Origin: Clostridium sp.
GTDB lineage: Bacteria > Bacillota > Dethiobacteria > Dethiobacterales > Dethiobacteraceae
NCBI GenBank assembly: GCA_018335695.1
Contig: JAGXRV010000017.1
Location: forward strand, 1-32,306
Direction: 5' to 3'
Length of the DNA: 32,306 nt
Shown here: in pieces, positions 7,685 through 14,605 of the stretch
How the letters are laid out: each line of letters starts with the position of its first letter
Numbering within the stretch: position 1 is the first letter of the stretch
Position numbers and translations under genes: made by a program
The notes under the pieces: model-generated
The model's input: the letters and a program-made list of their open reading frames with translations, nothing else
What the model was told of the DNA's origin: nothing
Databases searched by the model: none

Positions 7685-7764
7685 CCGGGCAGCCTGGCAA
7701 CCTTAACAATTTTAAGGCCCAACGGCTTTGCGTCACTGCCTCACAACAGCTTTGCCCCTACCGG
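7685..7764 (-). promoter_or_regulatory. Cyclic di-GMP-I (GEMM) riboswitch aptamer
   Basis: Minus strand from 7764: CCGGTAG opens P1, GGGCAAAG is the conserved junction, CTGTT-GTGA-GGCAG is P2 capped by a GNRA tetraloop, GTGACGCAAAGCC is the near-invariant GACGCAAAGCC block, GGGCCTTAA...TTAAGG is P3, and GGTTGCCAGG-CTGCC carries the conserved 3' strand that closes P1 with GGTAG. These are the class I c-di-GMP aptamer elements in order. Downstream GCCCG-GAAG-CGGGC can compete with P1 (expression platform), but no T run follows, so the output mode is unclear. It lies in the leader of the first tasA-like gene. Confidence 0.9.
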
Positions 7765-7808
7765 TTTTTGCCGTCACCGACAGACTTTGAATCATGCTAA
7801 ATCCCCCG

Positions 7809-8414
7809 CTAGCTTCCCCCCTTCAATTGTTTTTCTCTTTCCAAAGCCTGCGCGTAGCCCATAAGCTTGCGTAGCTCTGTAGCGATAATCAGAACCGCCG
7901 GCACAATGACGAGCAGAACAATTCCCATTCTGGTCCTAACAAAACTGAAGAGAAAACCAAGATAAGGTATGTTGAAGTCCACACGCCCGATCAGGTTAGC
8001 GGCAGGGAGCGGTAGCGGGTCGTTAGCGTCGTTGGCGTCACCGCGGGTGATAAAGCTGACGGGATCAGTGGGTTTTACAGTTATGATTCGGTGAGTAACG
8101 ATTGTTTCGGCTCTTTCCGGATCGGGGTCGCGGTAGGTGATGATGTCTCCAACCTGTGCTGCGGCTGCTTCGATGGGCCGTACCAGCACTACGCTTCCAG
8201 CCTCAAAGGCGGGACTCATGCTGCCTCCCTCAACAATATACAACTGGTACCCTGCCACGGCGCTAACGCCACCAGTCATCCTGTTCTGCAAGAGAAAATA
8301 GACAAACACAGCCATCAGCAGCAATATGCAGGCAAACAGGAGTTGACCGACAAGGCGTACAATTTTACGCACAGTGGTTAATGCTCCGGACTGCTTTGCG
8401 ACTGCTGTTTCCAT
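7809..8414 (-). CDS. sipW: SipW-type signal peptidase I
   Basis: Membrane serine protease of the ER/archaeal-like S26B group, 201 residues. One transmembrane segment near residues 20-42 (LLFACILLLMAVFVYFLLQN), the catalytic Ser in VEGGSMSPAFEAGSVV, and the His in VTHRIITV instead of the Lys of ordinary bacterial signal peptidases. The ITRGDANDANDPLPLP box and a second hydrophobic segment near the C terminus (IVLLVIVPAVLII) follow. It should process the neighbouring TapA- and TasA-like proteins. ATG 8414 forms TGATG with the upstream stop; a TTG at 8417 is a possible alternative with the same GAGGTG site. Confidence 0.93.
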   Translation of the reverse strand: METAVAKQSGALTTVRKIVRLVGQLLFACILLLMAVFVYFLLQNRMTGGVSAVAGYQLYIVEGGSMSPAFEAGSVVLVRPIEAAAAQVGDIITYRDPDPERAETIVTHRIITVKPTDPVSFITRGDANDANDPLPLPAANLIGRVDFNIPYLGFLFSFVRTRMGIVLLVIVPAVLIIATELRKLMGYAQALEREKQLKGGS

Positions 8415-9313
8415 CAATTTTCACCTCGTTGTTTTCCTGCCTTGGTCTCTTTATTCTTGGTTTGGCCTGCAGCTTTTTCCGGTTCCCAGAAATCGTTAAC
8501 ATTTTTACTGTCACCGTTTATAACATTGTCAACACTCATGCACTGGTAAACGCTTTCAGTAACTCCCTGAGGCTTGTAAATTGCTTCGCTGGCAGTTTGC
8601 TGACAAATGTTCTGCTGCTTTATGTCCTTACCGTTTTTCTTGTCATCATCATCATCGTCTTTGTCTTTGTCTTTATCTTTTTCTTTGCCATCATCGTCTT
8701 TATCATCTTTATCATCTTTGCCCGTTTCCGCCAAACGCAGGCGAGCGGGCAACTCTCTGATTATAAAGCCGTTTAATGCTGAAAGATGCAGAGAGCCAAA
8801 ATACTCGCCGGGCGCATCCGAAGAGGCATCCAGTTTGAAGCCCAATTCAATTTTGTCACCCGGTTCCAAGATAACTTCCTCATTCTGGGTTTCGAAATGC
8901 TGTGCCAGCGATTCGGAAAAATACCAGTTCAGAGTCAAGATGCGGTCGCCAATATTTTTAACGGTAAGCACATGAGGAAAGTTCCTGTTGTTACCGGAGG
9001 GGTAGGTGCCAAAATTAAGGTAAATCTGCTCATTGACGCTTTTTGCTACCTTAAAGGCCGGGCCTGGATTACCTGGGCTGTCGTTCGTTTTACTCTTCCC
9101 AGGGGAAATTGTCAGGTTTTCGGCAAATGATGTGGCACGAAAAGCAGCTTGCGTCTCCTCCCGATCGGTAAAGTAAGCTATTGTAACCGGCAACTGCCAC
9201 ACGAAATAGAACAAGAGAATTATGGCGGCAACCCAACAAGCTTGACAGAAATCCTTTAATGCCTTTCGTCTGGCTTCCAAGCGACGCCTGCGGCGCTGCT
9301 GCAACCTGCTCAT
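8414..9313 (-). CDS. TapA-like matrix assembly protein with acidic low-complexity tail
   Basis: A 299-residue protein. It has an Arg-rich N terminus (RRRRRLEARRK), a membrane segment at about 28-46, and a SipW-type junction IAYFTDREETQAAF. A beta-sandwich region (about 88-195) contains LTVKNIGDRILTLNWYFSES and VILEPGDKIELGF. A Lys/Asp run at 199-227 and a polar C terminus with C237 and C258 complete it. Basic start, TM, Ig-like domain, charged tail and the position just before sipW match Bacillus TapA, the anchor/nucleator of TasA fibres; direct similarity is not claimed. ATG 9313 is chosen for GGAGGG 9 bases upstream; a frame to 9388 lacks a site. Confidence 0.75.
   Translation of the reverse strand: MSRLQQRRRRRLEARRKALKDFCQACWVAAIILLFYFVWQLPVTIAYFTDREETQAAFRATSFAENLTISPGKSKTNDSPGNPGPAFKVAKSVNEQIYLNFGTYPSGNNRNFPHVLTVKNIGDRILTLNWYFSESLAQHFETQNEEVILEPGDKIELGFKLDASSDAPGEYFGSLHLSALNGFIIRELPARLRLAETGKDDKDDKDDDGKEKDKDKDKDDDDDDKKNGKDIKQQNICQQTASEAIYKPQGVTESVYQCMSVDNVINGDSKNVNDFWEPEKAAGQTKNKETKAGKQRGEN
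8633..8719 (-). repeat. Lys/Asp codon repeat in the TapA-like gene
   Basis: Residues 199-227 are almost only Asp and Lys (blocks such as KDDKDDKDDD and KDKDKDKDDDDDD), encoded by slipped GAT/GAC-AAA units. The run is in frame throughout. Such tracts change length by replication slippage in multiples of three. Confidence 0.9.
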
Positions 9314-9424
9314 TAGTTGCCCTCCTGTTTTTTTGCGTGATTCGTGCCCGAAGCAAAACCCAAGCCTAATACCTAAATACCTAGACAACTTTTCCCGGCA
9401 AGAAATTCTTCACTTCAGTAAAGC

Positions 9425-9769
9425 CTACGGCTCCTTCTCCCAGCAGCGTATTTCCTGCTTGTCCTCAGGAGATGCCGTTGCCCTCAGTGCTTCGTCCATT
9501 AAACTAAGCATTTCTAACAGGCTGCGGAACGAACAAGATTTTTGACCTTCCAGCCACTGAATGGTGCCCTGCCAGCAGTTGTTTTGTTGAAACTTAACCT
9601 GGATCAAGAAAGACTGACCCTTGGCGTATCGTTTATGGTTTACTGCCTGGCTATGCGCCACTCTTTCTCCCCCTAACCCGGAAAAAAACACTTCTTCATT
9701 GAGATTCGCCGCACCCTTTGAACTGCTGTCACTTTTAAGGGCAATCGAAGCACGCTGCCGGAACAACAC
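9425..9769 (-). CDS. Conserved small protein of unknown function
   Basis: 114 residues, no signal peptide or membrane segment. The C-terminal half (FLIQVKFQQNNCWQGTIQWL, then FRSLLEMLSLMDEAL) has the W-Q-G-T-I-x-W-L and F-R-S-x-L-E-x-x-x-L patterns that I associate from memory with small conserved clostridial proteins near regulatory or matrix genes. No function is known to me. The start is GTG 9769, with no strong ribosome site; a shorter form is possible. It lies 111 bases upstream of the TapA-like gene and 170 bases downstream of the BTAD regulator, so it may begin the matrix operon. Confidence 0.6.
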   Translation of the reverse strand: MLFRQRASIALKSDSSSKGAANLNEEVFFSGLGGERVAHSQAVNHKRYAKGQSFLIQVKFQQNNCWQGTIQWLEGQKSCSFRSLLEMLSLMDEALRATASPEDKQEIRCWEKEP

Positions 9770-9888
9770 TCGCTAGTCATTTGCTGAACACAGCATATCA
9801 GCGGGCAGTTTCAAGCCGGAAACATGACGGTGGCAAGAAAATTACCATTCTGTGACAAACAAATTACGAATAAATATTCGTTTAATTA

Positions 9889-9922
9889 CAAAACCGCTGG
9901 CCTTTAGGGACCAACGGTTTTG
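9889..9922 (-). terminator. Terminator-like hairpin after the BTAD regulator
   Basis: Minus strand: CAAAACCGTTGG pairs with CCAGCGGTTTTG (12 bp with one G-T pair), loop TCCCTAAAGG; the descending arm ends TTTTG and is followed by TAATT. It is 17 bases past the stop of the BTAD gene and separates it from the matrix locus. The rest of the 170-base gap shows no clear promoter. Confidence 0.65.
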
Positions 9923-9939
9923 GCGATACTGCTATGTAG

Positions 9940-11157
9940 TTAGGTCTTGTCAGGCGGGGTTAAAGACTGCAACCTGCTTCTCAGCAGCAGCTCACGTTCT
10001 TTGAGGCCGGCGGCCAGACGCTGCAGAATACGCTGCCCCTGCTCCGGGGTGGTGTTTGGCAACAGAACCATAAACTGCTGCTGGCCAAAGCGGCAAAGCA
10101 CATCGCTTTTGCGCAGGGCGTCCTGCAGAACCTCCTGCAAAGCAGCCATGTCCTCCTGCCATGTTCTGGCTGTTTCAGTGCCAAGTTCTGAGGAGGTTGC
10201 AGCCAACAAGGCCAACAATCCTTGCCCACCGTTTCTTTCCGCTCGACGAATTTCCAGGTTGCAGATAACATTAAAAAATTCCGGCTCGCAAAAGAAAGCC
10301 TCATTAGTCTGCTGCCTACTTTGCATGGCCTCCCGAAAAGCGGAAAAATCCAGGACTTTGCCGCTATCGCTGTCACGTTCCTGAATGAGGCGGAGCATTC
10401 GTTTCATGGCCGGGGAAGGCTTCAGTCCCATTTCCCGGTAAAAAACGGATGTGACATTTTCATAATGCCATTTTGATTGCGCTACCTTTCCATCATCCAG
10501 CAGCGCCTCGAGCAAAATCAAGTGCAGCTCTTCCTCAAAATAGTCAATCAGCAGCGCCCTGGTTATCTCTTCAACTATTTCCGTATAAGCATGTGACTCT
10601 CTAAGCAGCAGAGCCAGTTCCACTACACTTTGCAAATACAAGCGACGGTAATGGCTTCTGAGGGGTATCAACCAGTCACTGTAAGGACACTCAGGCAACA
10701 AGTCTCCTTTATAAAGTGACAGCCCCTGTCTGTACAGATTTATGGCTTCCTGTATCAAACCCTGTTGTGCAGCAAGACGAGCCTGGCGGCAACAGGATTC
10801 AAAAACGTTTACATCTACCCATAAGTCCTGGTGACGATTAAAGGTATAGCCCCCTTGGGTAAATCTAATTAAATCCACTCCTTCACCAAGCAGGCTGCGC
10901 AGGCGGTGGATTAGCGTACGGACAGCGCTTTTTGCATTATCGTAGGGCTGGTTCGGCCATAACTGTTCTACGATAACATCCGGGAGCAGAACGCGGTCTT
11001 GGTTAACCAGCAAATATTTAAACAGATCCCATACCTTGCGTGAACGCCCACGCGTTTCAGAAAGGAATTTATCCCCGTCTTTTACCACAAAATGTCCCAA
11101 AGTAAAAACTTTAAGCTGTTTGCTTTCCGTCTCCGTCAAGATATCCTTTTCACCCAT
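9940..11157 (-). CDS. SARP/BTAD-type regulator with degenerate GGDEF domain
   Basis: A 405-residue cytoplasmic regulator. Residues about 15-105 are an OmpR-like winged helix (FTLGHFVVKDGDKFL, then WDLFKYLLVN...AVRTLIHRLRSLLG). Residues about 110-255 are a bacterial transcriptional activation domain of TPR-like helices (VDVNVFESCCRQARLAAQQG, YSDWLIPLRSHYRRLYLQSV). The C-terminal 130 residues resemble a nucleotidyl-cyclase fold: ALRKSDVLCRFGQQQFMVLL occupies the position of the GGDEF motif but reads GQQQF, so it is probably inactive and may bind a nucleotide. ATG 11157 follows GGAGG. It may control the adjacent matrix or LuxR genes. Domain order is seen; target is inferred. Confidence 0.85.
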   Translation of the reverse strand: MGEKDILTETESKQLKVFTLGHFVVKDGDKFLSETRGRSRKVWDLFKYLLVNQDRVLLPDVIVEQLWPNQPYDNAKSAVRTLIHRLRSLLGEGVDLIRFTQGGYTFNRHQDLWVDVNVFESCCRQARLAAQQGLIQEAINLYRQGLSLYKGDLLPECPYSDWLIPLRSHYRRLYLQSVVELALLLRESHAYTEIVEEITRALLIDYFEEELHLILLEALLDDGKVAQSKWHYENVTSVFYREMGLKPSPAMKRMLRLIQERDSDSGKVLDFSAFREAMQSRQQTNEAFFCEPEFFNVICNLEIRRAERNGGQGLLALLAATSSELGTETARTWQEDMAALQEVLQDALRKSDVLCRFGQQQFMVLLPNTTPEQGQRILQRLAAGLKERELLLRSRLQSLTPPDKT

Positions 11158-11179
11158 ACATGATCCTCCAAATCGACAA

Positions 11180-11204
11180 AAAAGCTTATTTATCTTAAGC
11201 TTTT
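11180..11204 (-). promoter_or_regulatory. Terminator-like leader hairpin of the BTAD gene
   Basis: Between promoter and ribosome site the minus strand reads AAAAGCTTA, 7-base loop, TAAGCTTTT, then TT: a 9-bp stem ending in six T residues. In this position it looks like an attenuator. The GGAGG site follows about 10 bases later. Nothing shows what would relieve it. Confidence 0.5.
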
Positions 11205-11237
11205 GGGACTATGCTACGTTTTACTTATTCATTGTTA

Positions 11238-11266
11238 ATAATACCAGAAAAATACTAATTATGCAA
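11238..11266 (-). promoter_or_regulatory. Sigma-A promoter of the BTAD regulator
   Basis: Minus strand: -35 TTGCAT (11261-11266), 17-base spacer, -10 TATTAT (11238-11243). It lies 80 bases upstream of the ATG with the leader hairpin between. Confidence 0.7.
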
Positions 11267-11383
11267 AACTTTCTTGAGATTCTTTTGCTCTACCGGTAAG
11301 CGTAAGAGCGCCTCCTTACTTTATCAGCCAAGAATAGCCTGGATATTTTTATTCAAGTCTAATGGAAAACATTATCGAAATCT

Positions 11384-11436
11384 ATCACCCCTAAGGGGTG
11401 ATATTTGCCGACAATAAAAAAGCCCCTAAAGGGCTT
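11384..11436 (-). terminator. Terminator of the LuxR-type gene plus adjacent palindrome
   Basis: Minus strand: AAGCCC (11431-11436), loop, GGGCTT (11420-11425), then TTTTTATTG: an intrinsic terminator 34 bases past the LuxR-type stop. Just beyond it (11384-11402) is a second perfect hairpin, ATCACCCC-TAA-GGGGTGAT, lacking a T run. The remaining part of the 312-base gap (11158-11469) holds the BTAD promoter and leader. Confidence 0.8.
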
Positions 11437-11469
11437 CATATTTTACTACGTTTTATAATTTTACAGATC

Positions 11470-12957
11470 TTACATATGGCAATGGGTCATCATATGCTTA
11501 CCATCACCAAACACACGACAGAGAAGCTCTTTTTTCTGGGCAACACCAAATTTCGGGTAGATTTTACGCAGATGGGTCTTCAGCGTATTTTCGCTGATAT
11601 GAAGCTGAGCTGCTATTTCTCCGTTTGCCAAGCCTTGCAGCAGCAGAGCAACGATTTCTGTTTCCCGGGGCGTCAGCTTTTGTTCCGGAAGAAGTAATTC
11701 TATAGCACGACCAAAAGGACTTTGCCCCAAACAGTCTTCCATGGATGCATTTTCATCTTCCTGAGGACCTTCACTATATTTATTATAACTACTAAAAAAG
11801 CAGTACAAATCTTTTTGCATCCGCTCATTAAGCCAGGGAACCACTGTATATGTTAAAAATATTGCTGCGGCAGCAAATAATGATGTATATAGGTGAGGGT
11901 AACCGACGACCTGAAGTAGATTCACACTGATTAGTCCCCCAACAAAAATACTACTAAGCTTGGCAGCTAATACCAGCCCAAAAAACTTAAAGGATGAGCC
12001 GTATATAAAAGCCAAATCACCAAGGGTGGTCCAAATAAAAAGATCAAGGCAAGCAAAAGCTGCCTCTATCAGCACAGTCGTTAAGAACATGCCGGCCGTG
12101 CTTCGATAAATCAAGGCAAAAGAAACAAAAGCCAAACCAAGCAGAGAGACACCTAAATAAACCAAAAAGTAGCGTTGCAGCCTTTCCCCGAAATGCCATA
12201 CAATCAGCAGAACAACAATGTAAGGCAGGTACCTATAATCGATTAACAGTGGGCTAGCCGTGCCAATGTAAGGCTTTATAATTTTATACAAAAAACCAGC
12301 GCACAAGTATAGCCCCGCAACAAACAGGCTAATAATCAGCATAACGGGGACAGGGAAAACAGTCCTCTTATTGGCCGGATCCGGCAAAATTACTTTTAGT
12401 TCACCGTAGGCGGGGAAATAAAGCATCGTCAGCAGAGCAAACCAAAGGGGTATGCCGCTCAGGACGAGCAGCAGCGACGGAGAGATGCGGGTGGAAAGGA
12501 GATTAAAGATAATAAAAACAATATTTGCGCCGATAATAACGGAGGCCATTAACCTTAAGCGACTACCGAGAGAAACATACGCTGAATAGGGAAAAGCCCA
12601 ACCAATGACATACACAGCAGCTGAAACCCCGAGGATTGCCATGGCCCCCGGCCACAATGGAAAAGGGGAGAAAGGCAGCGCTGTGACGATGACAATAGTT
12701 ATCCCGAGACTCGAGAACATGAGCATCTTCCACAGCTTAATATCCTTGAGCAACAATCCTGCAAGCAGATACGTAAGTGCATGGAAAAAAACAAAGACAT
12801 TAGAGATGGGAAGCCCCAAATGTTCTAATGACGGTGCTACAGTAGACAATACAGGTCCGAAAAAGGGGAAGGAGAGGAGCCAACCAAAATAGAGAGACAG
12901 TGTCAAAATTATGCTGCGATTTGCCCTGGAAATACTCAGAATGTCACCACTCAACAC
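11470..12957 (-). CDS. Membrane-bound LuxR-family regulator
   Basis: A 495-residue protein. The first about 395 residues contain roughly twelve hydrophobic segments resembling a major-facilitator-type membrane domain (for example LYFGWLLSFPFFGPVL, FVFFHALTYLLAGLLL). The last 70 residues are a LuxR/GerE helix-turn-helix: LTPRETEIVALLLQGLANGE, then IAAQLHISENTLKTHLRKIY. Such fusions occur in anaerobic Firmicutes and Actinobacteria and are thought to sense a membrane or extracellular cue. The GTG start 12957 has a GGGGGG site 6 bases upstream. A sigma-H-like promoter is at 13074-13102 and a terminator follows the stop. The C terminus is His/Met-rich (DGKHMMTHCHM), perhaps metal-binding. Confidence 0.85.
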   Translation of the reverse strand: MLSGDILSISRANRSIILTLSLYFGWLLSFPFFGPVLSTVAPSLEHLGLPISNVFVFFHALTYLLAGLLLKDIKLWKMLMFSSLGITIVIVTALPFSPFPLWPGAMAILGVSAAVYVIGWAFPYSAYVSLGSRLRLMASVIIGANIVFIIFNLLSTRISPSLLLVLSGIPLWFALLTMLYFPAYGELKVILPDPANKRTVFPVPVMLIISLFVAGLYLCAGFLYKIIKPYIGTASPLLIDYRYLPYIVVLLIVWHFGERLQRYFLVYLGVSLLGLAFVSFALIYRSTAGMFLTTVLIEAAFACLDLFIWTTLGDLAFIYGSSFKFFGLVLAAKLSSIFVGGLISVNLLQVVGYPHLYTSLFAAAAIFLTYTVVPWLNERMQKDLYCFFSSYNKYSEGPQEDENASMEDCLGQSPFGRAIELLLPEQKLTPRETEIVALLLQGLANGEIAAQLHISENTLKTHLRKIYPKFGVAQKKELLCRVFGDGKHMMTHCHM

Positions 12958-13073
12958 TCGTCACCCCCCCTCTGCCGGATCAACACATATCCGATAGCTC
13001 AAAGAACTAAGACAACATCGCTTCGAACAAGTAGTGCCTGTTATATTTTGTAGAAAAGATCTCCCGGAAGTGC

Positions 13074-13102
13074 ATTTTCTGCGTGAAAATAGAAATTCCT
13101 GC
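13074..13102 (-). promoter_or_regulatory. Sigma-H-like promoter of the LuxR-type gene
   Basis: Minus strand: -35 GCAGGAATT (13094-13102), 11-base spacer, -10 GCAGAAAAT (13074-13082). Same layout as at 3071-3099, with GAAAA in place of GAAT. It lies 117 bases upstream of the GTG. Confidence 0.45.
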
Positions 13103-13192
13103 CACATTTCCAAGAAATAACGTATAAGCGGTCTGTTCTAAATATAGAAAATATCAAGAAGAAAAACTTATAGCAAGTCTACTCTCTGCGAA

Positions 13193-13221
13193 GCAGGAAT
13201 TTTTAACATTATGCAAAAATT
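13193..13221 (+). promoter_or_regulatory. Weak sigma-H-like site before the molybdate regulator
   Basis: Plus strand: GCAGGAATT (13193-13201), 11 bases, GCAAAAATT (13213-13221). The -35 block and spacing match the other sites, but the -10 lacks the G of GAAT. The repeat block 13240-13425 separates it from the GTG at 13462. Confidence 0.25.
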
Positions 13222-13239
13222 CTTTACATGAGACTAATT

Positions 13240-13425
13240 CCCTCACCCTCGCTGCGCTCCACCCTCTCCCAGAGGGAGAGGGAATTTGTGAAAGAGAGGG
13301 CCAGGGTGAGGGTGCAATCCCTCTCACTCTGAGTGAAGGCTAGGGTGAGGGGGGCAAGGGTATCTCTGACCTCTGACCTCTGACTTCTGACTTCTGCCAA
13401 TGGGAGAGGGTTAGGGTGAGGGTGC
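13240..13425. repeat. GA/CT-rich palindromic repeat cluster
   Basis: The first element, 13240-13312, begins CCCTCACCCT and ends AGGGTGAGGG (terminal inverted repeat) and holds the perfect palindrome CCCTCTCCC-AGA-GGGAGAGGG at 13262-13282. A degenerate partial copy follows (13319-13353), then a right half-element (13402-13424: GGGAGAGGG, TTAGGGTGAGGG). This fills most of the 504-base gap 12958-13461; the rest holds the promoters already listed. Confidence 0.85.
13364..13398. repeat. Heptamer tandem repeat
   Basis: Five consecutive 7-base units: CTCTGAC three times, TTCTGAC, then TTCTGCC. It sits inside the palindromic repeat cluster, between the partial element and the right half-element. Confidence 0.85.
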
Positions 13426-13461
13426 TATGCTAAGAACAACGGCAAGAAAGGCGGGGCGCAA

Positions 13462-14592
13462 GTGAGTGAGAAGGATTTTTTTCAGGAGACAGCAACCAAG
13501 AACAAATTGCGGGAAATACGACTGTCTCAAGGCCTTTCTCAGGGAGAACTGGCGGACAAAGCCGGAGTTTCCCGGCAAACGGTGGGCGGCATCGAAGCAG
13601 AGCTATATGGTCCTTCCTTGGCGGTAGCACTGCGTTTGGCAAAGGTGTTAGGGAAAAGACTGGAAGAGATTTTTTGGTTGGAAAAAGAACCGATTACGGA
13701 AGTCTTTAGCCAATGGTCATGCATCGGACCGATGCCGGAGGACGGAGCGCATATCCAACTGATTCGTTCAGCGACAGGATATACTGCTTACCCGGCAAGC
13801 AGGGAACTGCTCGGGCTGGAAGCAAACGCGATCGTGCTGCAAAAAGCAGGGGAGCGGATAAAATCGAAAGTTTTGGCACAGGAAACCCTCGAGCAATCAC
13901 CCATAATTCTGGCTGGATGCAGTCCGGTGCTAGGCTTGCTGCGGCAGCGTCTGCACAATATTTGCCGGGATGTTTCGCTGCTTTGGGTCAATACTAACAG
14001 CGCCCGCGCTCTAGCTGCCTTAAAAAACGGTACGGCACACGTGGCAGGTATCCACATTTTTGACGAGCAGACCGGCAGATATAATCTGCCTGCCGTGCAA
14101 AAGACTTTAGGGGATCGCCCGCATGTGGTAATTAATCTCTATCACGGAGAACAAGGTTTGCTGCTACAAAAAGGCAATCGCAAGGGAATCAGAGATTTCA
14201 GTGATTTAGCGCGCGATGGTGTAAAAGTAGTGAACAGAGAAGAAGGCGCGGAATCCCGCCGCATTCTTGACGCAGGCCTGCAAGCTTCTAAACTCAATCC
14301 ATGGCAGATAGCAGGCTATGACTTTCCGGTAGCAACGCATCAAGAAGTAGCTCAAGCTGTAGCATTCGGCGGTGCAGACTGCGGCGTTGCCTTGCGTCCG
14401 CTGGCTCGAGTTTATGGACTAGACTTTATGCCGCTTACCCGGGAACGTTTCGACCTCGTAATTTTGCGTGAATACCTTCATGAGCCGGGAATTCAAGCTG
14501 TTTTGGATTTTCTGCAAAAACAGGCCATCAGATTAGAAATGGAGGCATGCGGCTACGAACCGGAAGCTACCGGTAGTGAAATTACATGCTAA
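13462..14592 (+). CDS. XRE helix-turn-helix regulator with molybdate-type substrate-binding domain
   Basis: 376 residues. The N-terminal helix-turn-helix (about 15-70: REIRLSQGLSQGELADKAGV, SRQTVGGIEAELYGPSLAVA) is followed by a periplasmic-binding-protein-like domain used in the cytoplasm as ligand sensor (about 150-350: IILAGCSPVLGLLRQRL, HVAGIHIFDEQTGRYN, DCGVALRPLARVYGLDF), of the PBP_like family seen in molybdate regulators. It lies 13 bases upstream of modA in the same orientation, so it probably controls modABC in response to molybdate or tungstate. The start is GTG 13462 after a GGCGGGG stretch. Ligand identity is inferred from context. Confidence 0.88.
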   Translation: MSEKDFFQETATKNKLREIRLSQGLSQGELADKAGVSRQTVGGIEAELYGPSLAVALRLAKVLGKRLEEIFWLEKEPITEVFSQWSCIGPMPEDGAHIQLIRSATGYTAYPASRELLGLEANAIVLQKAGERIKSKVLAQETLEQSPIILAGCSPVLGLLRQRLHNICRDVSLLWVNTNSARALAALKNGTAHVAGIHIFDEQTGRYNLPAVQKTLGDRPHVVINLYHGEQGLLLQKGNRKGIRDFSDLARDGVKVVNREEGAESRRILDAGLQASKLNPWQIAGYDFPVATHQEVAQAVAFGGADCGVALRPLARVYGLDFMPLTRERFDLVILREYLHEPGIQAVLDFLQKQAIRLEMEACGYEPEATGSEITC

Positions 14593-14605
14593 GGAGTGAA
14601 GACGA

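Noticed and set aside
8607-8975. Long plus-strand frame opposite the TapA-like gene
   Set aside because: Its Ser/Leu runs are the reverse of the Asp/Lys codon repeat; no ribosome site and clear coding signal on the other strand.
13240-13312. Telomere-like CCCTAA repeats
   Set aside because: The resemblance is only local; the units are palindromic elements with CCCTCTCCC cores, not tandem hexamers.
14593-14605. Molybdenum-cofactor riboswitch before modA
   Set aside because: Only 13 bases separate the regulator and modA, and no matching structure was seen upstream of the regulator.
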